Shown: positions 45,806-54,793, counted from the stretch's first letter. The stretch: DNA of 64,000 bases from Arthrobacter sulfonylureivorans (GCA_004000035.1 RJAE01000002.1:310001-374000), one strand, 5' to 3'. The notes: a model not told the origin generated them from the letters alone. A program made the numbers and translations.

Positions 45806-45809
45806 GCTC

Positions 45810-46031
45810 CTAAGCGTTGTCAGCGGGGCCGTCGGGAGTGGAGTCGGAGGCATCGGTGCCGGGGGCGGCCTGCGGCAACAGCACCGGGATGCCGTCTTCG
45901 ATCGGGTAGCGCAGCCGTCCACCCGCCGCGGTGCGGCCGGTGGATACCAGCTCGTCACCCTCCTGGACCAGGGATGAACCGGTCGCCGGGCAGCGCAAGA
46001 CCGCCAGCAGCTCGGATGTCAGATGTGCCAT
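45810..46031 (-). CDS. Trm112 family protein
   Basis: 73-residue zinc-ribbon-like small protein: [34 protein letters not shown]. Bacterial Trm112/YcaR proteins are thought to partner methyltransferases or folding of other enzymes; only one of the usual Cys pair (Cys14) is visible, so a full zinc site is unlikely. ATG 46031 is preceded by AAGGA. Four bases separate its stop from ahcY, so the pair is one operon. Confidence 0.88.
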   Translation of the reverse strand: MAHLTSELLAVLRCPATGSSLVQEGDELVSTGRTAAGGRLRYPIEDGIPVLLPQAAPGTDASDSTPDGPADNA

Positions 46032-46158
46032 GCGAATGTTGTCCTTCGGTCTGTATGCGGCTTCGGCTGCGCCGGCGTCCGGTGGACGGCGGGGCGGGGC
46101 CTCGCGGCGGACAGCGGGTTGCCTGAAAGGCGGGTTGCCCGCTTCCCAGCGTATCGGT

Positions 46159-46548
46159 CTACGGTTGTCCGCGCAGAATGCGAAGATGCCCGCGTCGGGT
46201 GCCGGCGGCACCGGCCGGCGGCTCCAGCGGCTCACGCTGCCCGCGCGGCTGGGGCAACTCATCGGGGATCTCCGGAGTGCGGGCGGCTTCGCGGACTGCG
46301 TCGGCCAAGGCCAGCAGATCGTCAGTATTGGGGGCCGGTGCTTGCGTGGGCAGCGCCAGCCGCATGACTTCCCAGCCGCGGGGGACGGTCAGCCGCTCAG
46401 CGTGGTCGGCGCACAGGTCGTAGCAGTGCGGCTCCGCGTAGGTTGCCAACGGGCCAAGCACGGCGGTGGAATCTGCATACACGTACGTCAAAGTAGCGAT
46501 GGCCGACCGCTGACAGGCCGAGCGTGAACATTGACGAATGGATCCCAC
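46159..46548 (-). CDS. DUF3499 family protein
   Basis: 129-residue actinobacterial protein of unknown function. The conserved part is residues 1-~65: RQCSRSACQRSAIATLTYVYADS and HCYDLCADHAERLTVPRGW (as separate motifs), with Cys7, Cys12, Cys42 and Cys46 able to hold a metal. The tail is Pro/Arg-rich. GTG 46548 follows AGGA. In Mycobacterium the homologue also lies near whiB2 and a metallopeptidase-fold gene, as it does here. Confidence 0.88.
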   Translation of the reverse strand: MGSIRQCSRSACQRSAIATLTYVYADSTAVLGPLATYAEPHCYDLCADHAERLTVPRGWEVMRLALPTQAPAPNTDDLLALADAVREAARTPEIPDELPQPRGQREPLEPPAGAAGTRRGHLRILRGQP

Positions 46549-46715
46549 GAGAAAGAATCCTACTCCGGGCCGCTCTTCTTCCGGGCCACCGGCGCGGGCA
46601 GGTGCGGAAAGATTAGGTCACAATCAGGCCTCACGCGGCGCCGCTGCTCCCGGCGCTCCCGGCGCACCGCTGCTGGCCAGTGCCGAATTCGCGCTGCCGG
46701 GCTTAAAGTCGGTAT

Positions 46716-47201
46716 ATGGAGAACGGACCATCACTGACTGTGTCGCTGGGTGGCGACGGCGGTGGCTGGCGCCGTCCGTTTAGCGCCCGACGCCGGAACC
46801 GCCGCGGCCGCGGGCTGCGCGGCGATCTGCTGCCCGCCCACCTGCCGGGCCATCTGACCCGGCCGGAGCAATTCGAGCAGTGGGTTTCCGAGTCTGCCGA
46901 GCGGCTGGAGTACTTCTGGGGCGAGCGGATTGAAGCGGCCCAATTCGTGGTCGAGGACATCCCGCCGCATCTCGAGGAACTCTTGGCCCGCGGGCAAGCG
47001 GCGCCGCTGGGCAGCTTCACGCCGGCCGCTCCGGGCCGTCCGGCGGTGGTGACCGTTTTCCGGCATCCGGTGCAGATGGCAGCCCGGCTGCGGGCGGAAC
47101 TGCCGGAGATCATTCACGATGTGGTGGTGGAGCAGACGGCGCAGCTGCTGAACATGGCGCCCGAAGCCGTCGACCCCGGCTACGGCCGGACCCGCCCCTG
47201 A
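46716..47201 (+). CDS. Metallopeptidase-fold protein (DUF1025), active site lost
   Basis: 161-residue member of the zincin-like metallopeptidase family (PF06262). The family fold is recognisable in FEQWVSESAERL, FVVEDIPPH and TVFRHPVQMAAR. The usual zinc motif HExxH is replaced: residues 138-142 read VEQTA, so both histidines are missing, while Glu139 remains. It is therefore probably not a zinc protease. Divergent from DUF3499, and its stop is 15 bp from the convergent DUF5719 gene. Confidence 0.85.
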   Translation: MENGPSLTVSLGGDGGGWRRPFSARRRNRRGRGLRGDLLPAHLPGHLTRPEQFEQWVSESAERLEYFWGERIEAAQFVVEDIPPHLEELLARGQAAPLGSFTPAAPGRPAVVTVFRHPVQMAARLRAELPEIIHDVVVEQTAQLLNMAPEAVDPGYGRTRP

Positions 47202-47216
47202 ACTAGAGGCCCGGGG

Positions 47217-49217
47217 TCAGTACCCGATATTGACCGGTACGGCGTTCTGCGCCTGCGTCCCGGCGGGCACCGGCAGGACCGCAATGTCGGCTGAGCCGCC
47301 GTTGGTCAGCGTCTGCGCACCGTAGACGGCCTCGCCCGACGCGCTGATCAACCACGCCGCAGGATCGGCGTCGTCGGCCTTGGGGTTCAGCGTCACGGTG
47401 ATTCCGGCGGGAACGTTGACCGTCTGCTTCTTCCCCAGTCCGCCGTCCACGTCCACCGGGGTAATTTCCAGCTGGGCGTCGCCGGACGGCGCGCTGAAGG
47501 CCATCCGGGAGCTGACGCCACCGGGAACGACTGCCAGGTGGTTGCTGCCGAGCCGGCCGGTGGCGGGTGCCCAGCCGAAGTCCACCGGCGCTCCTTCCTC
47601 GGTTGCCCTGCTGACGCGTGCGGCGGCCACGATGGAGACATCGGAGCTGACTTCGACGGAATAGGTGCCGCCCGGCAGTGAATCAAGCGGAACTCTGGTG
47701 ATGCTGCCGGCGGCCGCCGTGATGACGCCGCCGCCCGGGATGCTGACCGGTCCGTCCGAGCCGATGACCCGCACTTCAAGGACGGCGTCGCTCACACCCG
47801 GTACCGCCACCTCCAACGCCGGCGCGGCGTTCTGGTAGCCGTCCTGTTGGCGGATCTTCCGCGCGAGCTTGTCATCCTGCACGGTGATCCCGGTGACCAG
47901 TTGGCGCGTTCCGGCGGGAGCCGATGCCTGCAGCAGTTCGACCCCGCCGGGCGTCAGCTGGCGCAGGATGCTCTGTTGGATGAAGCCGGTGACGGGGCCG
48001 CCGGAGGACTGGACCCGCACGGCCAGTGATTCCTGGTTGGCGGCCAGGCCTGCCAGCACGATGGAGCGGGATTCTCCCGGTGCTACCAGCAGTCCGCGGG
48101 TGCCGGCAGCCTGGATCTGTCCCTCGCCGGAGATCAGTTCCAGGTTGACCGAGGACGGAGTCTGCGAACTGTTGTGCAGCTTCAGTACAGATGTGGCGCC
48201 CACGGTGGTGGAGGCGCCGAGCAACCAGAAATCGTTTGACGGTGCCATGCAGTTGGCCGCGGCCAGGCCGCGCAGGTCGCCGTCGGAAGCCCGATAGGTC
48301 ATCGCGGCACCGGCCAGCGCGGTGGTCTCCCCCACCGGGTCGGCCCGCAGCACCGTGGGAGCGGACAGCTCCTGCCCGGACACCACTGATGCGACCACCT
48401 TGGTCTCGCCGGAGGACTCTGCCGTCGGTTCGGCGATGCGCTTGAGCGGAGTGTCCTCGCCGAGTTCAGCCAGCTCGCTGCCCGGGACGTTGCCGCTCAG
48501 GTCGCTGAGCACCAAGGCCCGTGCCCTGGTCTGCGCCGTGGTGGAGACCGGGCTGAATTGCGGGTCTGTGGCCTCGGCGGCCGAGTCCAGTAGCCGGAGC
48601 GGCTCCGGGCAGACTGCGGTGTAGTCGCCGGCCGGGACGGCGGCGGAAACAGGTGGAAGCTCGGTGGCGGCACTCGGCGTGTCCGCCAAACTGCCTGCGG
48701 CAACTGCCGCGCCGGTCAGCAGCACTATGCCGGCTCCGGCGATGGCGCCCAAGGTCCGCCGCCCGCCGCCCTGCCGTGCACCGGGTCCGGCGGCACCGTT
48801 CGACCGCACCTGCGGTTGGCCGGCAGCGGCATCACGGGTGCGGTCCCGCCGCGCGGCCCGCCGGGCGGCCTTGCGATCGACCGGCTGCTCCGCTTCGACC
48901 GGGAGCATGGCCTCGGCCGGCTTGGCTGGCTCGGCAGCGGCCGGCTTGGCTGGCTCGGCGTCAGCCGTTTTGGCTGGCTCGGCAGCGGCCGGCTTGGCTG
49001 GCTCGGCAGCGGCCGGCTTGGCTGGCTCGGCAGCGGCCGTTTCAGCAGGCGCGACGTCGGCCGGCTGAGCAGGCGCGGCGTCGGCCGGCTGAGCAGGCGC
49101 GGCAGCCGTTTCCTGGTGCGGTGTCATGCCGTCGTCGGCTGCCCCGGCCGAGGCTGCCGCCCCGGTCCCTGCTTCTGTCGGCTCCGGCTGGTCACCGCGG
49201 CCGCCTGTCTCGGTCAT
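47217..49217 (-). CDS. DUF5719 family envelope protein
   Basis: 666-residue protein of unknown function found in actinobacteria beside a giant glycosyltransferase. A long acidic, repeat-rich cytoplasmic N-terminus (~1-150, AEPAKPAA repeats) precedes a basic stretch (RKAARRAARRDRTRD) and one transmembrane helix (LGAIAGAGIVLLTGAAVAAGSL), then an extracytoplasmic beta-rich DUF5719 region. ATG 49217 follows AAGGA and overlaps the glycosyltransferase stop by four bases (ATGA). Likely works with that enzyme (inference). Confidence 0.88.
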   Translation of the reverse strand: MTETGGRGDQPEPTEAGTGAAASAGAADDGMTPHQETAAAPAQPADAAPAQPADVAPAETAAAEPAKPAAAEPAKPAAAEPAKTADAEPAKPAAAEPAKPAEAMLPVEAEQPVDRKAARRAARRDRTRDAAAGQPQVRSNGAAGPGARQGGGRRTLGAIAGAGIVLLTGAAVAAGSLADTPSAATELPPVSAAVPAGDYTAVCPEPLRLLDSAAEATDPQFSPVSTTAQTRARALVLSDLSGNVPGSELAELGEDTPLKRIAEPTAESSGETKVVASVVSGQELSAPTVLRADPVGETTALAGAAMTYRASDGDLRGLAAANCMAPSNDFWLLGASTTVGATSVLKLHNSSQTPSSVNLELISGEGQIQAAGTRGLLVAPGESRSIVLAGLAANQESLAVRVQSSGGPVTGFIQQSILRQLTPGGVELLQASAPAGTRQLVTGITVQDDKLARKIRQQDGYQNAAPALEVAVPGVSDAVLEVRVIGSDGPVSIPGGGVITAAAGSITRVPLDSLPGGTYSVEVSSDVSIVAAARVSRATEEGAPVDFGWAPATGRLGSNHLAVVPGGVSSRMAFSAPSGDAQLEITPVDVDGGLGKKQTVNVPAGITVTLNPKADDADPAAWLISASGEAVYGAQTLTNGGSADIAVLPVPAGTQAQNAVPVNIGY
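48919..49110 (-). repeat. 24-bp minisatellite in DUF5719 gene
   Basis: Five tandem units of 24 bp (48919-49038) and then two to three related units (49039-~49110) encode the AEPAKPAA- and APAQPADA-type repeats. Copies three to five are nearly identical, which suggests recent expansion. Copy number could vary between strains without shifting the frame. Confidence 0.8.
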
Positions 49218-52200
49218 CGTTGCTGTCCTTTTCCGGCCAAGGCTGCCGTGGCGCCGTCGTCCGGGTCTTCGAAAGCTGCACGTTGCAGTTCGGCGGTGCT
49301 GGCATCGGCCCCGGTGGTTTTGATGTGGTCGATCCGGCGCGGGGTGAACCGCCGGCGGGCCGGAATCGGGATGGCCAGCAGCACGGTCAGTCCGATAGCG
49401 AGCACCTGCAGGATACCGATCCACGGCGACCACGGGCTGACATAATCGATCTTCACCGTGCCTGCGGCGGCGGGGACCTCGAAAGCCTGCGCCCAGCCGT
49501 CCGCCGATGCCTCCAGCCGCTGGCCGTTCAGCGTCGCCGTCCAGCCCGGATCCTTCCGTTCGGCCAGGATCAGCCGTCGTCCGGACTCACCGGCGGGAAT
49601 CTCGCCTCCCGCCGCGGTCCACTCTGACGGAACGGACTGAAGCAGCGTGCCGTTGGCATCCACCAAACGCACCCGCGCCGTCTGTGCCCCGGCCTCCGTG
49701 CCGTCGTCGGCCGTTTTACCGACAACTCGCCAGAGCCACCCGGCATCGGTTCGTCCCACGGAGGTCAGCCCGGGAACGGCGTCGATGCGGCCGGCCAACA
49801 GTTCGGCCGCTGTGTCGGATTCCTGCAGCACCACGAAGTCAACGCCAAGGCGGACCAGCGAGGCCCGCGGGTCCACACCGGTGCCCGCCACGATGACGGC
49901 CACCGTGTTGCGCAGTTCGGCGTCGGCATCGTCATCGGCACCCACTTCGGCCTCGGTCAGCGGACCGTTCAGCGAGCGTGCCGCATAGATGGTCGAGAGC
50001 TGGTCGAGGGTGGTCCCGCTGCCGTGCATCACTGCCGCGGTCACGGTGCCGCCGGTCCCGGCGGTCAACACGAGCGCGCGCGCCTGTTCCGGCCCGGTTC
50101 CTCGATCAGCGGCCGTGGCCGGGAGCGTGCGATCGGCGCCGGGCGCTACGGACATCTGCGTGCCGAAATCGGTCAGCGTACGAGCCTCGGTGGAGGCCGT
50201 GTAGACGGTGAACTGGGGCACCAGCCAGTGCGCCAGACCCACCACCGGGCCCAGGCCCAGGAGCACGACGGCGGCCACCGCCACCGTGCGTCGCAGACCG
50301 CTGCGCGACCGGCCCCACGAGGCCATGCCCAGCTGCATTCGGTTTCCGGCGATCAATGCCGCGCCCAACAGCAGGAACATTGCCACGGAGACAAAGGGAC
50401 CGGTAAACGGTGTGACCACGGCTCCGGGCGCCACCGCGGTGGCCAGCATGGACGAGGCATACGAAGCCGCCAGCGTCAGGAAGGCGCCGAGCCAGAGCAG
50501 TCGTGCGCGGGCGGCTCCGTCGCCCCCAATCGCGCCGGCTACGGCCAGTACGAGCATCGGCACGGCCGCGACCAGTGCGTAAACCAGCGCCCACGGCCCG
50601 TGGGCAAGGTCTTCCAGCAGCGCGGCTCCGGCGAGTCCGTCGGCGGGTCCGAAGGCCAGCGGGAAACCCATCAGTTGCTGCCAGAGCGGGGCCGCGTTGA
50701 AGGCCAGCGGCAGGCCGGGGTCACTCAACAGCGCGCGCGGCTCGTTCATTGCGGCAATACCCATGGGCAGGGCAAGCGCCAACGGCGGGACCAGCGACCA
50801 CCAGACGGTCTTGGCCCGGCGGCCCAACGAGAGCACCAGGATGACAACGAAGACAACGGCCACCGGCAGCAACGCCGGCGCCGACGCCGTGATGCCGGCC
50901 AGGCAGAGCCCGGCCGCTGCCGCCGCGGTCCAGGAGGGATTCCCGTTGATGCCCGGCTTGTGCACTCTCTCGTGCGCCAGCAGCGGGCGGTTGGCATCGA
51001 CGCGCTGGACGGCCGAGCCGGTGGCCCGCAACAGGCCGAGCACGGCCCACGGGATCAGCAAATGGGCAATCAGCGCGCCGAGGCGTCCGGTGCCCAAAGC
51101 AACTTGGAACGCGGGCACGCTCGCCCAGAAAATTGCGGCCCAGAAGCGCAGGCCGCGCCGCTGCGTGAGGGCGCCGGCAGCAAACCAGGCCCCGGCAGCG
51201 GCCAGCGGCATGGCCAGCATGACCAAGGTGACGACGGCGGCAGATCCGTTCCCCAGCCCGAGCAAGGCCAGGACTGCCAGGACGTAGCCGAAAGGGTCAC
51301 CGTGCCCGGACATGCCCGAACCGAGCGAGACCCACCAGCTGGAAGCGTTGTGCCAGATCTCGGCGACGGTCGCGGATAACGGCAACAGTCCGCCGCCGAT
51401 GAGCGCCGGTGCACCGAAGAAGTCGAACATGCCCACCGCGGACACAATGGCCAGCGAGAGGGCGGCAACCACCAGTCCCGTACCGACCCAGGTCCGCGCG
51501 GGAGCCGCCAGCGCGGCGAAGTCATCGGACCCGCCGGTGGGCTGGTCGCTGCTGCCGGCATCCGTGCCGGAGCCGTCCCCCACCACGCCGGCGGCGAGTT
51601 CGGGGCGGAGGGACTCAGCCAGCGAACGGCGGTAGGCCCAGACCTCGCGCTGCGGCACCATCAGCGGGCGCACTATCGCCCGCGAGGTCCTGCGGGTCTT
51701 GGCCGCCTGCCGCCGGGAGGCAAAGTAGCCGACCGGACGGAAGAGGGCCACCAGCGTGGCGCCGAGCTGCCGCAGGCCGTGCATCGGGTCCTTGGCCACC
51801 ACGGACGCTAGGAAGCTGTACAGCCCGCCCAGCAAGGCACCCAGCCACAAGAACGGCACCTTCCACCACGCTGCGTGCTTCAACCGCAGATGGATTTGTG
51901 CCTTGCGGGCTGCCTTGGCGGTGGTGTGGTCACTGGCCCGGGTGGCATGGCGGACCGTCGCGGTGGGCACTACCACGACCCGGTGCCCGGCCAGCCGGTT
52001 CCGCCAGCACAAGTCCAGGTCGTCGCCGGTCCCGGGCAGGGCGGCGTCAAACCCGCCCAGCTGGTCAAAGACGTCGCGGCGCACCAGCATTCCGGCGGAG
52101 TTGACGGCGAAGAAGTCGCTGCGCCCGTTGTACTGGCCCTGGTCCAGCTCATCCAGGTCGATCATGGTCAGCCGTTCAGCCCAGCGGCTCACGGTCAGGC

Positions 52201-52627
52201 CGACGTCGACCAGCCGGCGCGGGTTGTCCCAGTCCACCTGCTTGCAGCCGGCGATGGTCACGGACGGCGCCGTTTCCACGGCGAGCAGCAGTTCTTCCAG
52301 GGCGTCCGGTGCCGGCGCGGAATCGTCGTGCAGCAGCCACAGCCACTCCTGCACCGCAGCGCCTTCTTCGGCGTGCTTGGGCAGCTCGGCCAACCCCACC
52401 CGCACGGCAGCACCGAAGCCAGCGCGGCCGGAAGCAGAGGTTACCGGTGTCCCGGCGGGCAGCTGCGTGCGCAGCAACTCCGCGGACGCGTCGGACGATC
52501 CGGTGTCGACGCCAAGATAGACATCGGCTGGCCGCGTCTGCTGAGTCAGCGCGGCCAGGGTCTGCGGTAGGTAGGAAGCGCCGTTATGGGCAACAACAAC
52601 GGCGGTGACGCGAACTTGCTGCTGAAT
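49214..52627 (-). CDS. Giant family 2 glycosyltransferase membrane protein
   Basis: About 1137 residues. The N-terminal GT2 domain begins RVTAVVVAHNGASYLPQT and continues with GVDTGSSDASAELL, HDDSAP and GTGDDLDLCWRNRLAGHRVV; a dozen or so transmembrane helices and a large extracytoplasmic C-terminal domain follow. The first ATG/GTG/TTG in frame (TTG 52477) would delete the first ~50 residues, including the nucleotide-sugar-binding strand, and an in-frame TGA lies ~80 bp further upstream with no standard start between. The best start is ATT at 52625-52627, overlapping the whiB stop as TAATT. Probably exports or transfers a cell-wall sugar. Confidence 0.85.
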   Translation of the reverse strand: MQQQVRVTAVVVAHNGASYLPQTLAALTQQTRPADVYLGVDTGSSDASAELLRTQLPAGTPVTSASGRAGFGAAVRVGLAELPKHAEEGAAVQEWLWLLHDDSAPAPDALEELLLAVETAPSVTIAGCKQVDWDNPRRLVDVGLTVSRWAERLTMIDLDELDQGQYNGRSDFFAVNSAGMLVRRDVFDQLGGFDAALPGTGDDLDLCWRNRLAGHRVVVVPTATVRHATRASDHTTAKAARKAQIHLRLKHAAWWKVPFLWLGALLGGLYSFLASVVAKDPMHGLRQLGATLVALFRPVGYFASRRQAAKTRRTSRAIVRPLMVPQREVWAYRRSLAESLRPELAAGVVGDGSGTDAGSSDQPTGGSDDFAALAAPARTWVGTGLVVAALSLAIVSAVGMFDFFGAPALIGGGLLPLSATVAEIWHNASSWWVSLGSGMSGHGDPFGYVLAVLALLGLGNGSAAVVTLVMLAMPLAAAGAWFAAGALTQRRGLRFWAAIFWASVPAFQVALGTGRLGALIAHLLIPWAVLGLLRATGSAVQRVDANRPLLAHERVHKPGINGNPSWTAAAAAGLCLAGITASAPALLPVAVVFVVILVLSLGRRAKTVWWSLVPPLALALPMGIAAMNEPRALLSDPGLPLAFNAAPLWQQLMGFPLAFGPADGLAGAALLEDLAHGPWALVYALVAAVPMLVLAVAGAIGGDGAARARLLWLGAFLTLAASYASSMLATAVAPGAVVTPFTGPFVSVAMFLLLGAALIAGNRMQLGMASWGRSRSGLRRTVAVAAVVLLGLGPVVGLAHWLVPQFTVYTASTEARTLTDFGTQMSVAPGADRTLPATAADRGTGPEQARALVLTAGTGGTVTAAVMHGSGTTLDQLSTIYAARSLNGPLTEAEVGADDDADAELRNTVAVIVAGTGVDPRASLVRLGVDFVVLQESDTAAELLAGRIDAVPGLTSVGRTDAGWLWRVVGKTADDGTEAGAQTARVRLVDANGTLLQSVPSEWTAAGGEIPAGESGRRLILAERKDPGWTATLNGQRLEASADGWAQAFEVPAAAGTVKIDYVSPWSPWIGILQVLAIGLTVLLAIPIPARRRFTPRRIDHIKTTGADASTAELQRAAFEDPDDGATAALAGKGQQR

Positions 52628-53172
52628 TAGAGCGCTCTTTTCCGTAGCCGGCGGCGCTCGCGCTCCGACAGCCCTCCCCAGATGCCGAAACGCTCGTCAT
52701 TGGCCAGCGCGTATTCCAGGCACTGCGAACGCACCGTGCACGCGCCGCAAACCTTCTTCGCGTCGCGGGTAGAGCCGCCCTTCTCAGGGAAGAATGCCTC
52801 CGGATCTGTCTGTGCACAGAGGGCATCGGCCTGCCAGCCGAGTTCGCCTTCATCCTCGTAGCCGGTGCCGAAGCCCGGCAATCCGATCCACAGCGGCTTT
52901 TGCGCGGGTTCGGCCTCCGGTTCCCGCAGCAAACGCGGAGCGGACAGCTCCAGCACATCGGCTTCGGGCTCCTCCGCCAACGCTTCGTGTGCCGCCAGGA
53001 ACGCGGTAGCCGCGTCCTCAAGTGTCTGTTGGCTGGATTCGCGGAAGCGCTCTGCCGCCGCCGGATCAGCCGGATCCACATACCAATCTGCCGGTACGCC
53101 GCGCGATCCCTGCGATGCCGAAGCCTGTGCCTCTAGCTCTCGCCGGTGCGCAATACGTTCTGCCTGCCCCAT
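52627..53172 (-). CDS. WhiB family iron-sulphur regulator (WhiB2-like)
   Basis: 181-residue WhiB protein with a long acidic N-terminal extension (~110 residues). The four cluster ligands are Cys119, Cys142, Cys145 and Cys151 (C-x22-C-x2-C-x5-C), followed by GIWGG at 163-167 and the basic tail RERRRLRKRA. WhiB2/WhmD controls septation in mycobacteria; neighbours (DUF3499, metallopeptidase-fold, giant GT) match that locus, so WhiB2 is likely. GGAGG lies before ATG 53172. Transcribed from the promoter at 53272-53300. Confidence 0.93.
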   Translation of the reverse strand: MGQAERIAHRRELEAQASASQGSRGVPADWYVDPADPAAAERFRESSQQTLEDAATAFLAAHEALAEEPEADVLELSAPRLLREPEAEPAQKPLWIGLPGFGTGYEDEGELGWQADALCAQTDPEAFFPEKGGSTRDAKKVCGACTVRSQCLEYALANDERFGIWGGLSERERRRLRKRAL

Positions 53173-53271
53173 CAGCCCTCCCGGTGTTGCTGTCCCAGCA
53201 TGGTGCTAAGTTCGACTCCAGTGCTGGATCTCAGCGCCGAAAACGAGAATGCTGTTACACGTTTAATACTA

Positions 53272-53300
53272 ATTACACGGGTGTAATCCGGTCCAGTCAA
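53272..53300 (-). promoter_or_regulatory. whiB promoter with overlapping palindrome
   Basis: Minus-strand -35 TTGACT (53295-53300) and -10 TGTAAT (53272-53277), spacer 17 bp, each one base off consensus. A 16-bp dyad ATTACAC-GG-GTGTAAT (53272-53287) covers the -10 and part of the spacer, and a further TTACAC copy lies at 53255. About 95 bp of leader precede whiB. Layout suits repression by a dimeric regulator. Confidence 0.7.
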
Positions 53301-53456
53301 GTGCCGGCGGGAATCTTAGAGACAGGCGGGCCCAAAACCGGGCACGCCACGCGAAGATCTTGCCGTCGTGACACACACCACACTCCCAACAGCTAACGAA
53401 ACCCCGGCCACCGCCACAGCGCGACAGGTGTCCGCCACCCGCACCAAAGGAACTCC

Positions 53457-54149
53457 GTGAACCCTTCAGCCAGCATTACCGACCTGCTCGCCCGGCTGCG
53501 CCCCGACTCCTCCCCCTGCCTGGTCTGGTACGGACCGGAGGGAGAACGCATCGAGTTGTCCGGCCGCGTCATGGACAACTGGGTGGCCAAGACCGCCAAC
53601 CTGCTGGCCGAGGAACTCGACACCGGCGAAGGAACAACCGTGGGCCTTCGCATGGAGCCACACTGGCGGTCGCTGGTCTGGGTGCTGGCAGCGTGGCAGG
53701 CCGGCGCTACCGTCCGGCTGGACACGGCAGGACCCGCCCCAGACGTGCTGGTCTCCGCCGATCCCGAGCAGTTGGCCGGAGACAGCACGCACCAGGTACT
53801 GGTGGCCCCGGGCGCACTCCAGTTGCGCTGGCCCGGGGAAGTGCCGGACGGCGTCCTGGACTACGCGGCGGAAGTCCGGTCCTATGCGGACGTCTACCTG
53901 GGGTTGGACACCTTGGCGGCCGACGGCATGGCCTTGGAGTACGACGGCGGAGACCTCACCTTCGGCCAGCTGCTCGGCCAGCCGGCGCCGGCCCGGATCC
54001 TGCTGGTGCCCGCACAGACCGCCTGGCCCGAGGTGCTGCGCGAGGCCCTGGCGACGTGGCAGGGCGGCGGCACCGTGGTCCTGGTGCACGCGGACGTGGA
54101 AGTGTCCCAGCGGTTGTTGGACAGTGAGCGGGTCAGCGCCCGGCTCTGA
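53457..54149 (+). CDS. TIGR03089 family protein
   Basis: 230-residue actinobacterial protein related to the N-terminal half of AMP-binding enzymes, without the AMP-binding P-loop or catalytic lysine. Recognisable are LRPDSSPCLVWYGPEGERIELSG (start) and GATVRLDTAGPAPDVLVSA. GTG 53457 follows AAAGGA. Function unknown; the family usually neighbours LCP, GtrA or rhamnose genes in actinobacteria, as here. Divergent from whiB. Confidence 0.88.
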   Translation: MNPSASITDLLARLRPDSSPCLVWYGPEGERIELSGRVMDNWVAKTANLLAEELDTGEGTTVGLRMEPHWRSLVWVLAAWQAGATVRLDTAGPAPDVLVSADPEQLAGDSTHQVLVAPGALQLRWPGEVPDGVLDYAAEVRSYADVYLGLDTLAADGMALEYDGGDLTFGQLLGQPAPARILLVPAQTAWPEVLREALATWQGGGTVVLVHADVEVSQRLLDSERVSARL

Positions 54150-54220
54150 ACGAACCGCTCGGCGGCTGCCGCCCGGGATCCGGGCGCGCGCCTGGCCCCG
54201 TGCCGCTGGTCCCGTGCCGC

Positions 54221-54793
54221 CTAGCTCCTGGTGGTGCCAGATGCCTGCGGTCCGTCAACTTCGGGAGAGTCCGCCGGCAGATTGGTCGCCACGTGCTGGC
54301 CGTGGTGGCTTTCGAAGATTTCCCGGTCATTGGCGAACTCCGGCTCGGCGTCCAGCTCAGCGTTGAACACCAGGAAGCGGTAGGCGAAAAACCGCATGAC
54401 AGTAGCCAGGACCGTACCGAAGATGCCGGCGAACAGCAGCATGGTGGGTTCGGTGATCTCCAGCGGGTACCGGGCGATCCACACGCAGCCTGCGGAAATG
54501 ACCATGCCGATGACGTTGATCACGACGAACAGGACGAGTTCGCGCAACGCGTTCGCTTGCCGGCGGTGGCGGAACGTCCAGTAGCGATTGGCAACCCAGG
54601 AGAACAGCGTCGCCACGGAAGCTGAAACAAACCGCGCCTTCACCACGCTGTCGTCCATCGGGCCGTTGATCAGCCACCAGTACACGCCGTTGTCCACGAT
54701 GAAGGCGATCCCGCCGACCGTGCCGAACTTCGCTACTTCCCGCCAAAAAAGGGAAACTAGGCCGCTGATGCGCTCGGAAATAGTTCGATTCAT
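54221..54793 (-). CDS. GtrA family membrane protein
   Basis: 190-residue small membrane protein with four transmembrane helices (VAKFGTVGGIAFIVDNGVYW, SVATLFSWVANRYWTF, LVLFVVINVIGMVISAGCVW, LLFAGIFGTVLATVMRFFAYRF), the GtrA fold proposed to flip polyprenyl-linked sugars or aid cell-wall polysaccharide synthesis. ATG 54793 is preferred by homology; ATG 54850 has a better ribosome site (GGGG) and would add 19 residues. Hydrophilic tail of ~45 residues. Divergent from purK. Confidence 0.88.
   Translation of the reverse strand: MNRTISERISGLVSLFWREVAKFGTVGGIAFIVDNGVYWWLINGPMDDSVVKARFVSASVATLFSWVANRYWTFRHRRQANALRELVLFVVINVIGMVISAGCVWIARYPLEITEPTMLLFAGIFGTVLATVMRFFAYRFLVFNAELDAEPEFANDREIFESHHGQHVATNLPADSPEVDGPQASGTTRS

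Noticed and set aside
45806-46031. SAH riboswitch before ahcY
   Set aside because: The upstream sequence is coding for the Trm112-like protein, and no SAH-riboswitch core is visible.
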